Positions 9,728-18,483 of a stretch of DNA of 64,000 bases are shown in pieces. The DNA is from Ruegeria pomeroyi (lineage in GTDB: Bacteria > Pseudomonadota > Alphaproteobacteria > Rhodobacterales > Rhodobacteraceae), in contig NZ_JAGQAG010000001.1 in the NCBI RefSeq assembly GCF_021405525.1, positions 2,852,001 to 2,916,000 of the forward strand, in the 5' to 3' direction. Below the pieces are notes generated by a model. It did no database searches. It was not told the origin of the DNA and saw only the letters and a list, made by a program, of their open reading frames with translations. Position 1 is the stretch's first letter, and every line of letters starts with the position of its first letter. A program made the translations under genes and the position numbers.

Positions 9728-9837
9728 TCGCCCACGCTTAGGTGCGGCCCGACGTGAGGGCAAGTACCATCTTCGCCGTTTGCGCCACCGTCCTATCCTG
9801 TTAGCCTGACAGAGTCTCCTCAACTAAAGAGGGTGCG

Positions 9838-10473
9838 ATGCCAGACCCGTTCGACCGATTGATCCCCGAAGCCCGCGCCTTTTTGGCTGAGTTGGCGGCC
9901 AACAACAGCCGCGACTGGTTCACGGCGCGGAAAGCACGTTACGACGCAGAGCTGAAACGCCCTGCAGAGTTGTTGCTGGATCAGGTGGCGGCGCGATTGG
10001 GGCCGGGCACCGCGACCAAACTGTTCCGAACGCAGCGCGATGTGCGGTTTTCCAAGGACAAGACGCCCTATAACACCCATCTACACCTGCTCTGGACCAC
10101 GCCGGAGGGGGCGCAATGGTTCTTTGGCGTCTCGCCCGACTATGTCACCGCAGGCGGCGGGCGGATGGGGTTCGACACGGCCACGCTGGCCCGCTATCGC
10201 GCCAGCCTGCCCGAGCGGGGCGAGGTGCTGCGCGCGGCACTCGCGGCGCTGATGGATCAGGGGCTGCGCCTGTCCGAACCGGAACTGAAACGGCCCGCGC
10301 CCCCAATCGCGCCCGGGGATGCGCTAGCCGATCTGGCCCGGCGCAAGTCGCTGACCGCCTGGATCGACCTGCCGCCCGAAGGGAGCGACCTGCTCGGGCG
10401 CATCGTGGTGGCATTTGACCGCCTGCGCCCGATGCAGGCGGCAATGTCCCAGTTGCTGGAGACGAGCAAATGA
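9838..10473 (+). CDS. DUF2461 (TIGR02453) family protein
   Basis: A 211-aa cytoplasmic protein. Family landmarks are FLAELAANNSRDWFTARKARYD near residue 18 and FRTQRDVRFSKDKTPYNTHL near residue 63, then WFFGVSPDYVTAGGGRMGFD. The biochemical role of DUF2461 is unknown. Its stop overlaps the start of the alpha/beta hydrolase (ATGA), and the next junction (hydrolase-GST) overlaps the same way, so the three form a tightly coupled operon. Confidence 0.85.
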   Translation: MPDPFDRLIPEARAFLAELAANNSRDWFTARKARYDAELKRPAELLLDQVAARLGPGTATKLFRTQRDVRFSKDKTPYNTHLHLLWTTPEGAQWFFGVSPDYVTAGGGRMGFDTATLARYRASLPERGEVLRAALAALMDQGLRLSEPELKRPAPPIAPGDALADLARRKSLTAWIDLPPEGSDLLGRIVVAFDRLRPMQAAMSQLLETSK

Positions 10474-11369
10474 CAATGCAGACAGAGACGATTGATCTGA
10501 ACGGCAACCCGTTCTTTTTGCGCCGCTGGGGCGATCCGGCGCTGCCGCCGCTGCTGATGCTGCACGGCTTTCCAGAATTTGGCGGCGCCTGGGCCGACCT
10601 CGCGCCGCATCTGGCCCACCACTTCCACTGCATCGCCCCCGATCAGCGCGGTTATGGCCAGAGCTGGGCGCCCGAGGGCGTCGCGCATTACGCCACCTCA
10701 CATCTGGTTGCGGACATGGCTGCGCTGGCCGAAACCCTCGGTGCGCCGCTCACCGTGCTGGGGCATGACTGGGGCGCGGCGGTGGCCTATGGGCTGGCCA
10801 TGTTCCGCCCCGAACTGGTCGACCGCCTGATCATCGCCAATGGCGTTCACCCGGTGCCGTTCCAGCGCGCGCTGGCGGCGGGCGGCGCGCAATCGGCGGC
10901 CTCGCAATACATGAACGCCCTGCGCGCGCCCGAGGCGACCCAGCATTTCGCCGCCGATGGCTACAAGGCACTGACCGGTTTCTTCACCCGCTACATGGGC
11001 GGGCAGGGCTGGCTTAGCCCCGAGCGGCTGGCGGACTACAAGGCCGAATGGGCACGCCCCGGCAGGCTCGACGCCATGCTCAACTGGTACCGCGCCTCGC
11101 CTCTGGTGATCGCCGCCCCCGGGCAACCGCGCACCGATCTGCCCGACCTGCCGCTCGACCGGTTACGGGTGCGCTGCCCGCATCTGCTGCTCTGGGGGCC
11201 GGACGACCGCGCGCTGTTGTCCGAGGCGACCGAGGGGCTCGAGGATTTCGCACCAAAGCTCACCCGCATCACCATCCCCGGCACCGACCACTGGCTGTGC
11301 CATCAGGCGCCCGACCGGGTTGCCGCCGCCATCCTGAACTGGATGCCCCAACCGGAGACCACCTCATGA
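10470..11369 (+). CDS. Alpha/beta hydrolase, epoxide-hydrolase/dehalogenase-like
   Basis: A 299-aa alpha/beta hydrolase. HGFPEF (about residues 31-36) forms the oxyanion hole. GHDWGAAVAYGLA places the nucleophile as Asp in HDWG, the arrangement of epoxide hydrolases and haloalkane or fluoroacetate dehalogenases rather than Ser esterases. WGPDDRAL supplies the acid and GTDHWLCHQAPDRV the base His. The substrate cannot be told from sequence. It is coupled by ATGA overlaps to the DUF2461 gene upstream and a GST downstream. Pairing with a GST suggests detoxification of reactive epoxides or halogenated compounds, which is inference. Confidence 0.87.
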   Translation: MTMQTETIDLNGNPFFLRRWGDPALPPLLMLHGFPEFGGAWADLAPHLAHHFHCIAPDQRGYGQSWAPEGVAHYATSHLVADMAALAETLGAPLTVLGHDWGAAVAYGLAMFRPELVDRLIIANGVHPVPFQRALAAGGAQSAASQYMNALRAPEATQHFAADGYKALTGFFTRYMGGQGWLSPERLADYKAEWARPGRLDAMLNWYRASPLVIAAPGQPRTDLPDLPLDRLRVRCPHLLLWGPDDRALLSEATEGLEDFAPKLTRITIPGTDHWLCHQAPDRVAAAILNWMPQPETTS

Positions 11370-11977
11370 TCACCGTCCACCACCTCGCCCAATCCCGCTC
11401 GCTGCGCATCCTCTGGCTGCTCGAGGAGCTGGGCCTGCCCTACGACGTCATCCGGTACGAGCGCGACCCCAAGACCCGCCTCGCCCCGTCCGAACTGCGC
11501 GCCATCCACCCGCTGGGCAAATCGCCGGTGATCGAGACCGACGGTATCCGGCTGGCCGAATCCGGCGCCATCGTCGACTACCTCTGCACCCGCCACGCGC
11601 CGCAGATGATGCCGCCGCAGGACAGCCCCGCCTGGGCCGAACACTTGGAACTGATGCATTTCGCCGAAGGCTCGGTGATGACGCCGATCCTGCTCAATCT
11701 CTATGTAGGCCTGTTGGGCGAGGCAGGCGCGCCGCTGCATCCGCGCATCCAGTCGGAACTGACCAGCCATTTCCGCTTCATGGAAAAGAGCCTGCGCCCC
11801 TCGGGCCATTTCGTACTGGATGGGCTCAGCGCCGCCGACATCCTGCTTAGTTTTCCCGCCGGCGTGGTGGCGCGGCTGGGCCGTGCGGCAGAGTTTCCCC
11901 GGCTCGCCGAATTCGCCGCCACCATGGCCGCGCGCCCGGCCTTCCAGCGCGCGCTCGCCGCGGGCGGCGGCGACTAA
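11366..11977 (+). CDS. Glutathione S-transferase family protein
   Basis: A 203-aa protein. The N-terminal thioredoxin-like domain opens MITVHHLAQSRSLRILWLLEELGLPYDV, includes the cis-Pro KSPVIE turn and LAESGAIVDYL (gamma-glutamyl contact), and is followed by a helical C-terminal domain. The family pattern xSRSxRxxWLLEEL matches bacterial GSTs with a serine at the active site. The start ATG 11366 overlaps the hydrolase stop. Third gene of the operon. The substrate is unknown. Confidence 0.88.
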   Translation: MITVHHLAQSRSLRILWLLEELGLPYDVIRYERDPKTRLAPSELRAIHPLGKSPVIETDGIRLAESGAIVDYLCTRHAPQMMPPQDSPAWAEHLELMHFAEGSVMTPILLNLYVGLLGEAGAPLHPRIQSELTSHFRFMEKSLRPSGHFVLDGLSAADILLSFPAGVVARLGRAAEFPRLAEFAATMAARPAFQRALAAGGGD

Positions 11978-12004
11978 AGCTCCCGCAGGTTGCGGCGACC
12001 GAGA

Positions 12005-13039
12005 TCAGTCCTGCTTGGCTCGCTGGTCGGGATGCAGGGCAGTACCCAGGATATGCTCGGACTTGTGGATCACGTGATGGGCGTGGCCCACGATCAGCGG
12101 GTCGGGTGCGCCGACCACCTCGATATCCTTGCCGGGATAATCAAGGGTCGACAGGAAATGCCGCATGCAGTTCAGGCGCGCACGTTTTTTGTCGTTCGAC
12201 TTGATGATGGTCCAGGGCGCATCGGCGGTGTCGGTGTAAAAGAACATCGCCTCCTTGGCCTCGGTATAATCGTCCCACTTGTCGAGGCTCGCCTTGTCGA
12301 TCGGCGACAGTTTCCACTGTTTCAACGGATCGGTCTCGCGGCTCTTGAAGCGGCGCTGCTGCTCGTCCTGAGTGACCGAGAACCAGTATTTGTAAAGCCG
12401 GATGCCCGAACGCACCAGCATCCGTTCCAGATCCGGCGTCTGGCGCATGAACTCCAGATACTCATTGGGCGTGCAAAAGCCCATTACCCGTTCGACACCC
12501 GCGCGGTTGTACCAAGAGCGGTCATAGAACACCATTTCACCCACCGTGGGCAGTTCCTGCACATAGCGCTGGTAGTACCACTGGCCCTTTTCCTCCCAGG
12601 TGGGCTTGTTCAGGGCGACCACGCGGGCCTGGCGCGGGTTCAGGTGTTCCATGAACCGTTTGATGGTGCCCCCCTTGCCGGCAGCATCGCGACCCTCGAA
12701 CAGCAGCACAAAGCGTTCGCCGGTTTCTTGCGCCCAGAGCTGAACCTTCAGCAACTCCGCCTGCAACATCGCCTTTTCCGCCTCGTAGGGGCGGCGGGAC
12801 ATCTTGCGGCTATAGGGATACTTGCCGCTTTCAAAGGCATGACGCACACTCTCCGGGGTCGGCATCCGCCGGTTCCGCGCCGATCGCGGCCCCGCCTCCA
12901 TCAAGGGCACGGCCACGGTTTCAACCTTGGCATCGGCAGCCGGGTCTTGCGCGCCGACCACCTTGACGACGGGATCGGCGGCACCCGCGCCGTTGGCCTT
13001 GCTGTCTTTTTGCGGGGCGATGGGCTTTGCTTTCTCCAA
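12005..13039 (-). CDS. ppk2: Polyphosphate kinase 2
   Basis: PPK2 transfers phosphate between polyphosphate and nucleotides, usually making GTP or ATP from NDP. The 344-aa protein has an Ala/Lys/Pro-rich N-terminal extension (about 70 aa), then the kinase core. Walker A-like FEGRDAAGKGGTIKRFMEHLNPR, Walker B/lid motif FYDRSWYNRAGVERVMGF and KYWFSVTQDEQQRRFKSR are all PPK2 signatures. The start is TTG at 13039 with GAGGAG nine bases upstream. No ATG occurs before the core that would leave the extension intact. Single-gene unit, no polyphosphate partner nearby. Confidence 0.93.
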   Translation of the reverse strand: MEKAKPIAPQKDSKANGAGAADPVVKVVGAQDPAADAKVETVAVPLMEAGPRSARNRRMPTPESVRHAFESGKYPYSRKMSRRPYEAEKAMLQAELLKVQLWAQETGERFVLLFEGRDAAGKGGTIKRFMEHLNPRQARVVALNKPTWEEKGQWYYQRYVQELPTVGEMVFYDRSWYNRAGVERVMGFCTPNEYLEFMRQTPDLERMLVRSGIRLYKYWFSVTQDEQQRRFKSRETDPLKQWKLSPIDKASLDKWDDYTEAKEAMFFYTDTADAPWTIIKSNDKKRARLNCMRHFLSTLDYPGKDIEVVGAPDPLIVGHAHHVIHKSEHILGTALHPDQRAKQD

Positions 13040-13188
13040 GAGTTCTGTCTCCTCGTTTTCCGTTCTTTCCGATCTGGGCGCGACTTTAGCCGCCCCGCAG
13101 TGTCGCCGCGTTGATCCGTGTCAAGAAAACGTTACAAATTGGCAGATCTTTCCATGGCAGGTCCCGCCTCCACCCTTCACTTTGCTGC

Positions 13189-13247
13189 AAATACTCCGGG
13201 GGAGGTGACAAAATTCTGCGAATTTTGCACCGGGGGGCAGCGCCCCC
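13189..13247 (-). repeat. Tripartite 3'-end repeat element, copy 1
   Basis: Read on the minus strand, the TAG stop of the AhpD-like gene runs directly into a GGGGGC-GCT-GCCCCC hairpin (13233-13247). A CAAAATTC/GAATTTTG hairpin follows (13209-13227), then CTCCCCCGGAGTATTT (13189-13204), whose CTCC/GGAG arms form a small stem. The outer parts recur at 61282-61326 behind murD. It probably acts as a terminator or 3'-end stabiliser. Confidence 0.7.
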
Positions 13248-13855
13248 TAGCGGTGCCCCCAGTCGTCGGGATCTTCGGAATTGCCCGGCGACAGCCCCAG
13301 AACATCGCCCGCGGTCGAACAGCCCAGCCCCAGCACCGTCCGGTTGGCATAAGCGAAATAGGCGCAGACCTGGTTTATTTCGAGGATCTCGCCATCGTCC
13401 CAGCCTGCCGCGCGCAGAGCCGCGACATCAGCCTCGAACATGTCCGCCGGTGCCTCGGTCAGCTTGCGCACGTAGACCATCGCGGCCCTCTCGCGCGCCT
13501 CAAGCGGCGCTTGTTCGGGCGCCCCCGCCTCGATCGCCGCCCGGATCGCATCGCTGCGAGCCGGGTCGCTCAAAAGCCGTACCAACCCTGCGAAATGATG
13601 CTCGACACAGTAAACGCAGCCATTCAGTGAACTGACCCAGACGCCTAGCACTTCGAGAAACCACTTGGGAATGCTGTTGCCCGTGTGGTGCAGCACATTC
13701 TTATACAGCGCCATATGCCCTTCCATCGAGTGAGGCCTGAGCGAATGCACCATCATGATATTGTCCACATTGCTCCCCGGCCCGGTCACGCGGTCATAGA
13801 GTCGGCGCAGCTTGCCCGTCGCCTCTGTAAAGGGGATGGTTCTTATCCAGCTCAT
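13247..13855 (-). CDS. AhpD-like carboxymuconolactone-decarboxylase-family protein
   Basis: A 202-aa all-helical protein of the peroxidase-related AhpD group. The diagnostic CxxCxxxH motif is CVYCVEHHFAGLV, where the cysteine pair relays electrons and the His acts as proton relay. ATG 13855 is chosen because the family begins MSWIRTIPFxEATGKLRRLYDR; the open frame upstream has no family likeness. It probably reduces peroxide or protects against it. It is divergent from parE. The stop codon forms part of the downstream GC-rich hairpin. Confidence 0.87.
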   Translation of the reverse strand: MSWIRTIPFTEATGKLRRLYDRVTGPGSNVDNIMMVHSLRPHSMEGHMALYKNVLHHTGNSIPKWFLEVLGVWVSSLNGCVYCVEHHFAGLVRLLSDPARSDAIRAAIEAGAPEQAPLEARERAAMVYVRKLTEAPADMFEADVAALRAAGWDDGEILEINQVCAYFAYANRTVLGLGCSTAGDVLGLSPGNSEDPDDWGHR

Positions 13856-13994
13856 GCGCGCATTCCCTTCGTATCGCTTCCCAACAGAGGAGCGCAGCCC
13901 CGACACAAAGACAAGCGCGGAGTTGTCCACAACCCTTAGCGTCCCTCTTTCCCCCGACCACATCACCTGCCATAATGCAGGCCAACCCAAGAAC

Positions 13995-15965
13995 ATGAGC
14001 AGCCCCATGCCCGAAGATCTTCTCAGCGGAGCCAACACCGCCACCTACGACGCCTCCTCGATCGAGGTGCTCGAAGGGCTGGAACCCGTTCGCAAACGTC
14101 CCGGCATGTATATCGGCGGCACCGACGAGCGCGCGCTGCATCACATGGTGGCCGAAATCCTCGACAACTCGATGGACGAGGCGGTGGCCGGGTTCGCCAA
14201 CCGGATCGAGGTGGAACTGCACGCCGATTACGCGCTCACCGTGCGGGACAACGGCCGCGGCATCCCGGTCGACCCGCACCCGAAATTCCCAGGAAAATCA
14301 GCGCTCGAGGTCATTCTCTGCACCCTGCACGCGGGCGGCAAGTTCTCTGGCAAGGCCTATCAGACCTCGGGCGGCCTGCACGGTGTCGGCGCCTCGGTCG
14401 TCAACGCTCTCTCCGATTCCATGGTCGTGCAGGTGGCCCGCGACAAGCAGCTTTATGAGCAGCGCTTCTCGCGCGGCCTCCCCCTCGGACCCGTGGAACA
14501 GATCGGCGCCGCCCCCAACCGGCGCGGCACCACCGTCACCTTCCACGCCGACGAGGAAATCTTCGGCCACCACCGGTTCAAGCCCGGGCGCCTGTTCAAA
14601 TCCATCCGCTCCAAGGCCTACCTCTTCTCCGGCGTCGAGATTCGCTGGAAGTCGGCCATCGACGATGGTGAAACGCCGCTTGAGGCCACCTTTCACTTCC
14701 CCGGCGGCCTGGCCGACTACCTCAAGGAGACGCTGGGCAGCGCCTCGACCTATGCCGAGCAGCCCTTTGCCGGTACCGTCGATTTCACCGAGAAATTCAA
14801 CACGCCGGGCAAGGTCGAATGGGCGATCAACTGGACCCCGTCCCGCGACGGCTTCATCCAGTCCTATTGCAACACCGTCCCCACGCCCGAGGGCGGCACG
14901 CATGAGGCCGGGTTCTGGTCCGCCGTCCTCAAGGGCATCCGCGCCTATGGCGAGTTGATCAACAACAAGAAGGCCACCCAGATCACCCGCGAGGATCTGC
15001 TGACCGGCGGCTGCGCGCTGGTCTCGTGTTTCATCCGCGAGCCCGAATTCGTGGGCCAGACCAAGGACCGCCTCGCCACCGTCGAGGCGCAGCGCCTGGT
15101 CGAAGGCGCCGTGCGCGACCATTTCGACAACTGGCTCGCCGCCGATACCAAATCCGCGGGCGCCATCCTCGACTTCCTGGTGCTCCGCGCCGAGGAACGC
15201 ATCCGCCGCCGTCAGGAAAAGGAAACCCAGCGCAAATCGGCCACCAAGAAACTGCGCCTGCCCGGCAAGCTGGTCGATTGTTCCGCCACCGCGCGTGAGG
15301 GCACGGAACTGTTCATCGTCGAAGGCGACAGCGCCGGTGGTTCCGCCAAGATGGCGCGCGACCGCAAGACCCAGGCGCTGCTGCCGCTCAGGGGCAAGAT
15401 CCTGAACGTGTTGGGCGCGGCCAGTTCCAAACTCGGCTCCAACCAGGAGATCAGCGACCTGACCCAGGCGCTGGGCGTCGGGCTGGGGACGCGGTTCAAT
15501 GTCGACGACCTGCGCTATGACAAGATCATCATCATGACCGACGCCGATGTGGACGGCGCGCATATCGCCTCGCTCTTGATGACCTTCTTCTTTACCCAGA
15601 TGCGGCCGATGATCGACGCGGGGCACCTCTATCTGGCCTGCCCGCCGCTCTACCGCCTGACCCAGGGCGCCAAACGCGTCTATTGCCTGGACGAGGCCGA
15701 GCGTGATGAATGGCTGGCCAAAGGGCTGGGCGGCAAGGGCAAGATCGACGTGAGCCGGTTCAAGGGTCTGGGCGAAATGGACGCCAAGGACCTGAAAGAC
15801 ACCACCATGAACCCCGAGACCCGCAAGCTGATCCGGGTGACGATAGACGAGGACGAACCCGGCGAGACCGGCGACCTGGTGGAACGGCTGATGGGCAAGA
15901 AACCCGAATTGCGGTTCCAGTACATCCAGGAGAACGCGCGGTTTGTGGAGGAGTTGGATGTGTGA
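13995..15965 (+). CDS. parE: DNA topoisomerase IV subunit B
   Basis: The ATPase subunit of topoisomerase IV, which decatenates chromosomes with ParC. 656 aa. GHKL ATPase: VRKRPGMYIGG, EILDNSMDEAVAGF with the catalytic Glu, RDNGRGIPVD and GGLHGVGASVVNALS. Transducer region in the middle. TOPRIM: LFIVEGDSAGGSAKMARDRK and IMTDADVDGAHI. The C-terminal MDAKDLKDTTMNPETRKL is conserved. Its length (about 650) favours ParE over GyrB (about 800). ATG 14007 is an alternative start. The last three codons overlap the start of the RusA-like gene, which marks the edge of an AT-rich islet. Confidence 0.95.
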   Translation: MSSPMPEDLLSGANTATYDASSIEVLEGLEPVRKRPGMYIGGTDERALHHMVAEILDNSMDEAVAGFANRIEVELHADYALTVRDNGRGIPVDPHPKFPGKSALEVILCTLHAGGKFSGKAYQTSGGLHGVGASVVNALSDSMVVQVARDKQLYEQRFSRGLPLGPVEQIGAAPNRRGTTVTFHADEEIFGHHRFKPGRLFKSIRSKAYLFSGVEIRWKSAIDDGETPLEATFHFPGGLADYLKETLGSASTYAEQPFAGTVDFTEKFNTPGKVEWAINWTPSRDGFIQSYCNTVPTPEGGTHEAGFWSAVLKGIRAYGELINNKKATQITREDLLTGGCALVSCFIREPEFVGQTKDRLATVEAQRLVEGAVRDHFDNWLAADTKSAGAILDFLVLRAEERIRRRQEKETQRKSATKKLRLPGKLVDCSATAREGTELFIVEGDSAGGSAKMARDRKTQALLPLRGKILNVLGAASSKLGSNQEISDLTQALGVGLGTRFNVDDLRYDKIIIMTDADVDGAHIASLLMTFFFTQMRPMIDAGHLYLACPPLYRLTQGAKRVYCLDEAERDEWLAKGLGGKGKIDVSRFKGLGEMDAKDLKDTTMNPETRKLIRVTIDEDEPGETGDLVERLMGKKPELRFQYIQENARFVEELDV

Positions 15966-16419
15966 AGGCACTATCGAGGCAGACGAGGACGTCGAGATTT
16001 TACTCCCAATCGGATTCGCTGTCAGAGGCACTCCCGTTTCTTTACAATCCAAGAACGCGAAGGCAAAGCAGGCTTGGAAAAAAACCGTTCTTACAGAAGC
16101 ACGACAAGTTGTGCCAAGACATAAATGGGCAATAACAGATCCGCTGTCGATAACGATTTACGATTTTCCTGATATAGACGTTCAGGGTGATGTGGATAAT
16201 ATTGTTAAACTCACAATTGATGCATTGTGGCCGTCTGTTTTTTCGGATGATAGTCAAGTTAAACGCATTGTTGCTCAACGATTTTCACAGATTCACTTAA
16301 GTGAGCTGGAAGCGATACGGGGGGATTTTCCGGAGTTGGTTGCGACTGCTCTAGGTCTCGCCGATCCGCCATTCGTCTTTGTTTATCTGAGCAACGAAAT
16401 CTATGGAGACGTAAAATGA
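15958..16419 (+). CDS. RusA-family Holliday-junction resolvase-like nuclease
   Basis: A 153-aa protein. The RusA active-site pattern DxDNxxKxxxDAL is present at residues 78-90 (GDVDNIVKLTIDAL; Asp78, Asp80, Asn81, Lys84, Asp88), followed by FSDDSQVKRI with Asp97-Asp98, the second acidic cluster. RusA enzymes cleave four-way junctions and are usually phage-borne. ATG 15958 lies within the last codons of parE, and the stop overlaps the next start (ATGA). Base composition drops sharply from about 65 to near 40 percent GC at the parE stop, indicating acquisition. A role in a defence or mobile module is inferred from its partner. Confidence 0.75.
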   Translation: MCEGTIEADEDVEILLPIGFAVRGTPVSLQSKNAKAKQAWKKTVLTEARQVVPRHKWAITDPLSITIYDFPDIDVQGDVDNIVKLTIDALWPSVFSDDSQVKRIVAQRFSQIHLSELEAIRGDFPELVATALGLADPPFVFVYLSNEIYGDVK

Positions 16420-17069
16420 GCGTCCAAGAGGAAGAACGCGCAGCTGTTGAGTACTTATCTTCAAGCTTTCAAGCCGAAGGTTACGACGTGATCTTCTCAA
16501 CCTCGAATTTTCGACTTGGCGGCTACATTCCTGACCTTGTTGCCAAGAAAAATGACGAAATCGTCTTTGTCGAAGTTAAACATAGGAAGACGCCAACTAT
16601 TGAAAAACGCATGGAAGAATTGCGGAAGGAAATCGAATCGAAACCACATCAAAAATTTCAAGTATATTATTTAGCTGACTTGCCGTTACCAAAAGGACCA
16701 AAAATTCAAGCGAATAATGAAATCGATAAATTAGTCTCAGCTATCTCAACAGCATTGGAATCGAAAGCATTTGTCCCAGCGTTCCTCGCTTCATGGGCCG
16801 CTTTCGAGGCGGCAGGACGCCGTGTTTTTAAAAACCGTCTGGCTCGGCCGCAATCTCCCGCGAGGCTCATTTCGGTACTTGCCGAGGAGGGAGTATTGTT
16901 TGGCGCTAAAGTGGAAGTTCTACGAGGGTTGGCAGCAAAAAGGAACTCGTTAATCCACGGTGGATTAGATACAGAAGTTTCCCTGCACGATATCCAGACG
17001 ATGATTGAAGCGGTAAAGGAAGTACAACGTTATTCGTTGCCTCCGGAAAGGGGTAGCCAGCCAGCGTAG
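16416..17069 (+). CDS. PDDEXK nuclease-like domain fused to HEPN-like domain
   Basis: A 217-aa protein. The N-terminal half (about 1-115) shows a PDDEXK-type core: YIPDLVAKKNDEIVFVEVKHRK, with Asp40, Glu53 and Lys55, the ND-ExK arrangement of Holliday-junction-resolvase or restriction-like folds. The C-terminal half (about 118-205) is helical and contains AAKRNSLIHGG, which matches the HEPN ribonuclease motif RxxxxH (Arg176, His181). The low-GC gene is coupled by ATGA to the RusA-like gene. A DNase domain plus a potential RNase domain in one small protein fits an abortive-infection effector. That reading is inference; the HEPN helices could be non-catalytic. Confidence 0.6.
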   Translation: MSVQEEERAAVEYLSSSFQAEGYDVIFSTSNFRLGGYIPDLVAKKNDEIVFVEVKHRKTPTIEKRMEELRKEIESKPHQKFQVYYLADLPLPKGPKIQANNEIDKLVSAISTALESKAFVPAFLASWAAFEAAGRRVFKNRLARPQSPARLISVLAEEGVLFGAKVEVLRGLAAKRNSLIHGGLDTEVSLHDIQTMIEAVKEVQRYSLPPERGSQPA

Positions 17070-17333
17070 GGTGGGCAGTCCTGCCCGCCGCTCCCTGCCC
17101 AACGCCCTCACATCCCCCCAAAAATACCTCTCCCATCCCCCTTGCGGCACCCCAAACCCAAGCATAGATTCTACATGCAGGCGGCGGTTGACCGCGTGGC
17201 CCCGCGCCCCTGCTGCGTCGAAAGTCTCATCGCCCTGACCCGATCGGCTCAGGCAACCCTGACACCCAGAGCAACGGCCAAGCTACCCCTCCCGGCAGGC
17301 ATGGTGCCCGCCGGACCCGTCAGGAGAAAACCC

Positions 17334-17459
17334 ATGTCCAAGGAAAAGAATCGCGGCAACCGCGAGGCCAAGAAACCCAAGAAGGAAAAGCCCAAGGTGC
17401 TGGCCACTGCCGGATTGGCGAAACCCGCCCCCGTCGCCCCCCGCGCCAAGGGCAAGTAA
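17334..17459 (+). CDS. Small basic Lys/Pro/Ala-rich protein, 41 aa
   Basis: A 41-residue protein rich in Lys, Arg, Ala and Pro (MSKEKNRGNREAKKPKKEKP...). The start is well supported by AGGAG at 17322-17326, seven bases upstream of ATG 17334, and a strong hairpin follows the stop. I believe similar tiny basic proteins recur in Rhodobacteraceae genomes, but I cannot name a function. Strong charge suggests nucleic-acid or ribosome association (inference). It marks the return of normal GC content after the islet. Confidence 0.7.
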   Translation: MSKEKNRGNREAKKPKKEKPKVLATAGLAKPAPVAPRAKGK

Positions 17460-17489
17460 CCTCCCGTTTCCCCCTCGGTCTTTAGCAAC

Positions 17490-17516
17490 AGGGGGGCGGG
17501 GTCCAACCCGCCCCCT
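17490..17516. terminator. GC-rich terminator-like hairpin
   Basis: GGGGGGCGGG (17491-17500) pairs with CCCGCCCCCT (17507-17516) around a 6-nt loop, 31 bp after the small basic gene and 50 bp before the end of the convergent FkbM gene. No long T-tract follows, so it may be a 3'-end stabiliser rather than a strict intrinsic terminator. Confidence 0.5.
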
Positions 17517-17565
17517 CGGCTGATCTGGACAATCTCCCGACAGCCGGGGCCATTGCGCCGGTCTA

Positions 17566-18294
17566 TCAGCGCCGGACGTGAATGTCGTAATGCGTGCCCT
17601 CACCCTGCCGGTCGAAGCGCGTAAAGCCACGCGCGCGCAACGACGTCTCGATCCGTTGTGGCGAAATCCAGCTTTCGTTGCACTCATAGAACAGGTCGGT
17701 AACCCGGTCGAAAAAGGCGCATTGCATCAGTTGCGCCAGCACTACCTCTTCGTGCCCCTCGACGTCGATCTTGACGATCACGCGGGCCCTGGGCGTACCG
17801 ATCTTTCTTTGCAGCTCTGCCGCTGACAGGGTCTTTATCTCGATCACCCGGCCGGGTTCGTCGAGCTTGCGGCCATTCATCCCTTCGAGAGAGGCCGCGC
17901 CGGAATGATCCTGTCTCAGCGTGATCTGCGCCGTTCCCACGTGATCGGATACCGCCGCACGATGCACCCGAACGGATCGGCACCGGTTCAGGCGCAGATT
18001 GCGCTTGAGAAAGACCGCCGTATCCGCAACCGGTTCGAAGGCATGCACTTTCCTGCAATTGGGGTTGAGCGCGGCAATCACCGCATAAAGACCCTGGTTC
18101 GCACCGATATCGAGAAAGACAAAAGGCTCGTCCACCGATTTCAGATAATCCGAGAAATAGAACCCGTACGATCCTCTGACATAAAACTTGTATGTCCAGT
18201 CCCCGGTGTTCTCTGCCAGCTTGATCCCATATGCGGAGTCGACACTGGGAATGGCCGGAAAGAACCGGCGCGCGAGATCGTTAAACAAGGTCAT
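17566..18294 (-). CDS. FkbM-family SAM-dependent methyltransferase
   Basis: A 242-aa class I methyltransferase. VFLDIGANQGLYAVIAAL is the glycine-rich SAM-binding motif I, KVHAFEPVADTAVFLKRNLRLN is the acidic motif II loop, and VIVKIDVEGHEEVVLAQL is the FkbM hallmark near residue 185. Such enzymes O-methylate sugars of surface polysaccharides or lipids. The frame is open to 18324, but ATG 18294 has CAGGAG at ideal spacing. No glycan operon surrounds it. Monocistronic. Confidence 0.85.
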   Translation of the reverse strand: MTLFNDLARRFFPAIPSVDSAYGIKLAENTGDWTYKFYVRGSYGFYFSDYLKSVDEPFVFLDIGANQGLYAVIAALNPNCRKVHAFEPVADTAVFLKRNLRLNRCRSVRVHRAAVSDHVGTAQITLRQDHSGAASLEGMNGRKLDEPGRVIEIKTLSAAELQRKIGTPRARVIVKIDVEGHEEVVLAQLMQCAFFDRVTDLFYECNESWISPQRIETSLRARGFTRFDRQGEGTHYDIHVRR

Positions 18295-18483
18295 GGCTCT
18301 CCTGACGTCAGATCTGTCGTCCATGACTGTAACCGCGCCTAGACTCTACACAACCGGCAAAAGCCCGTCCTGCCGCTACAAGGGTTCCGCCTGGCGAGAG
18401 GTATCGCCGCCCGTCTCACAGCTAATCACAAGAATACTGCGCTGCCATTGCAGGATCGCAGGTGCTTACCCTAACTTCGGTGC

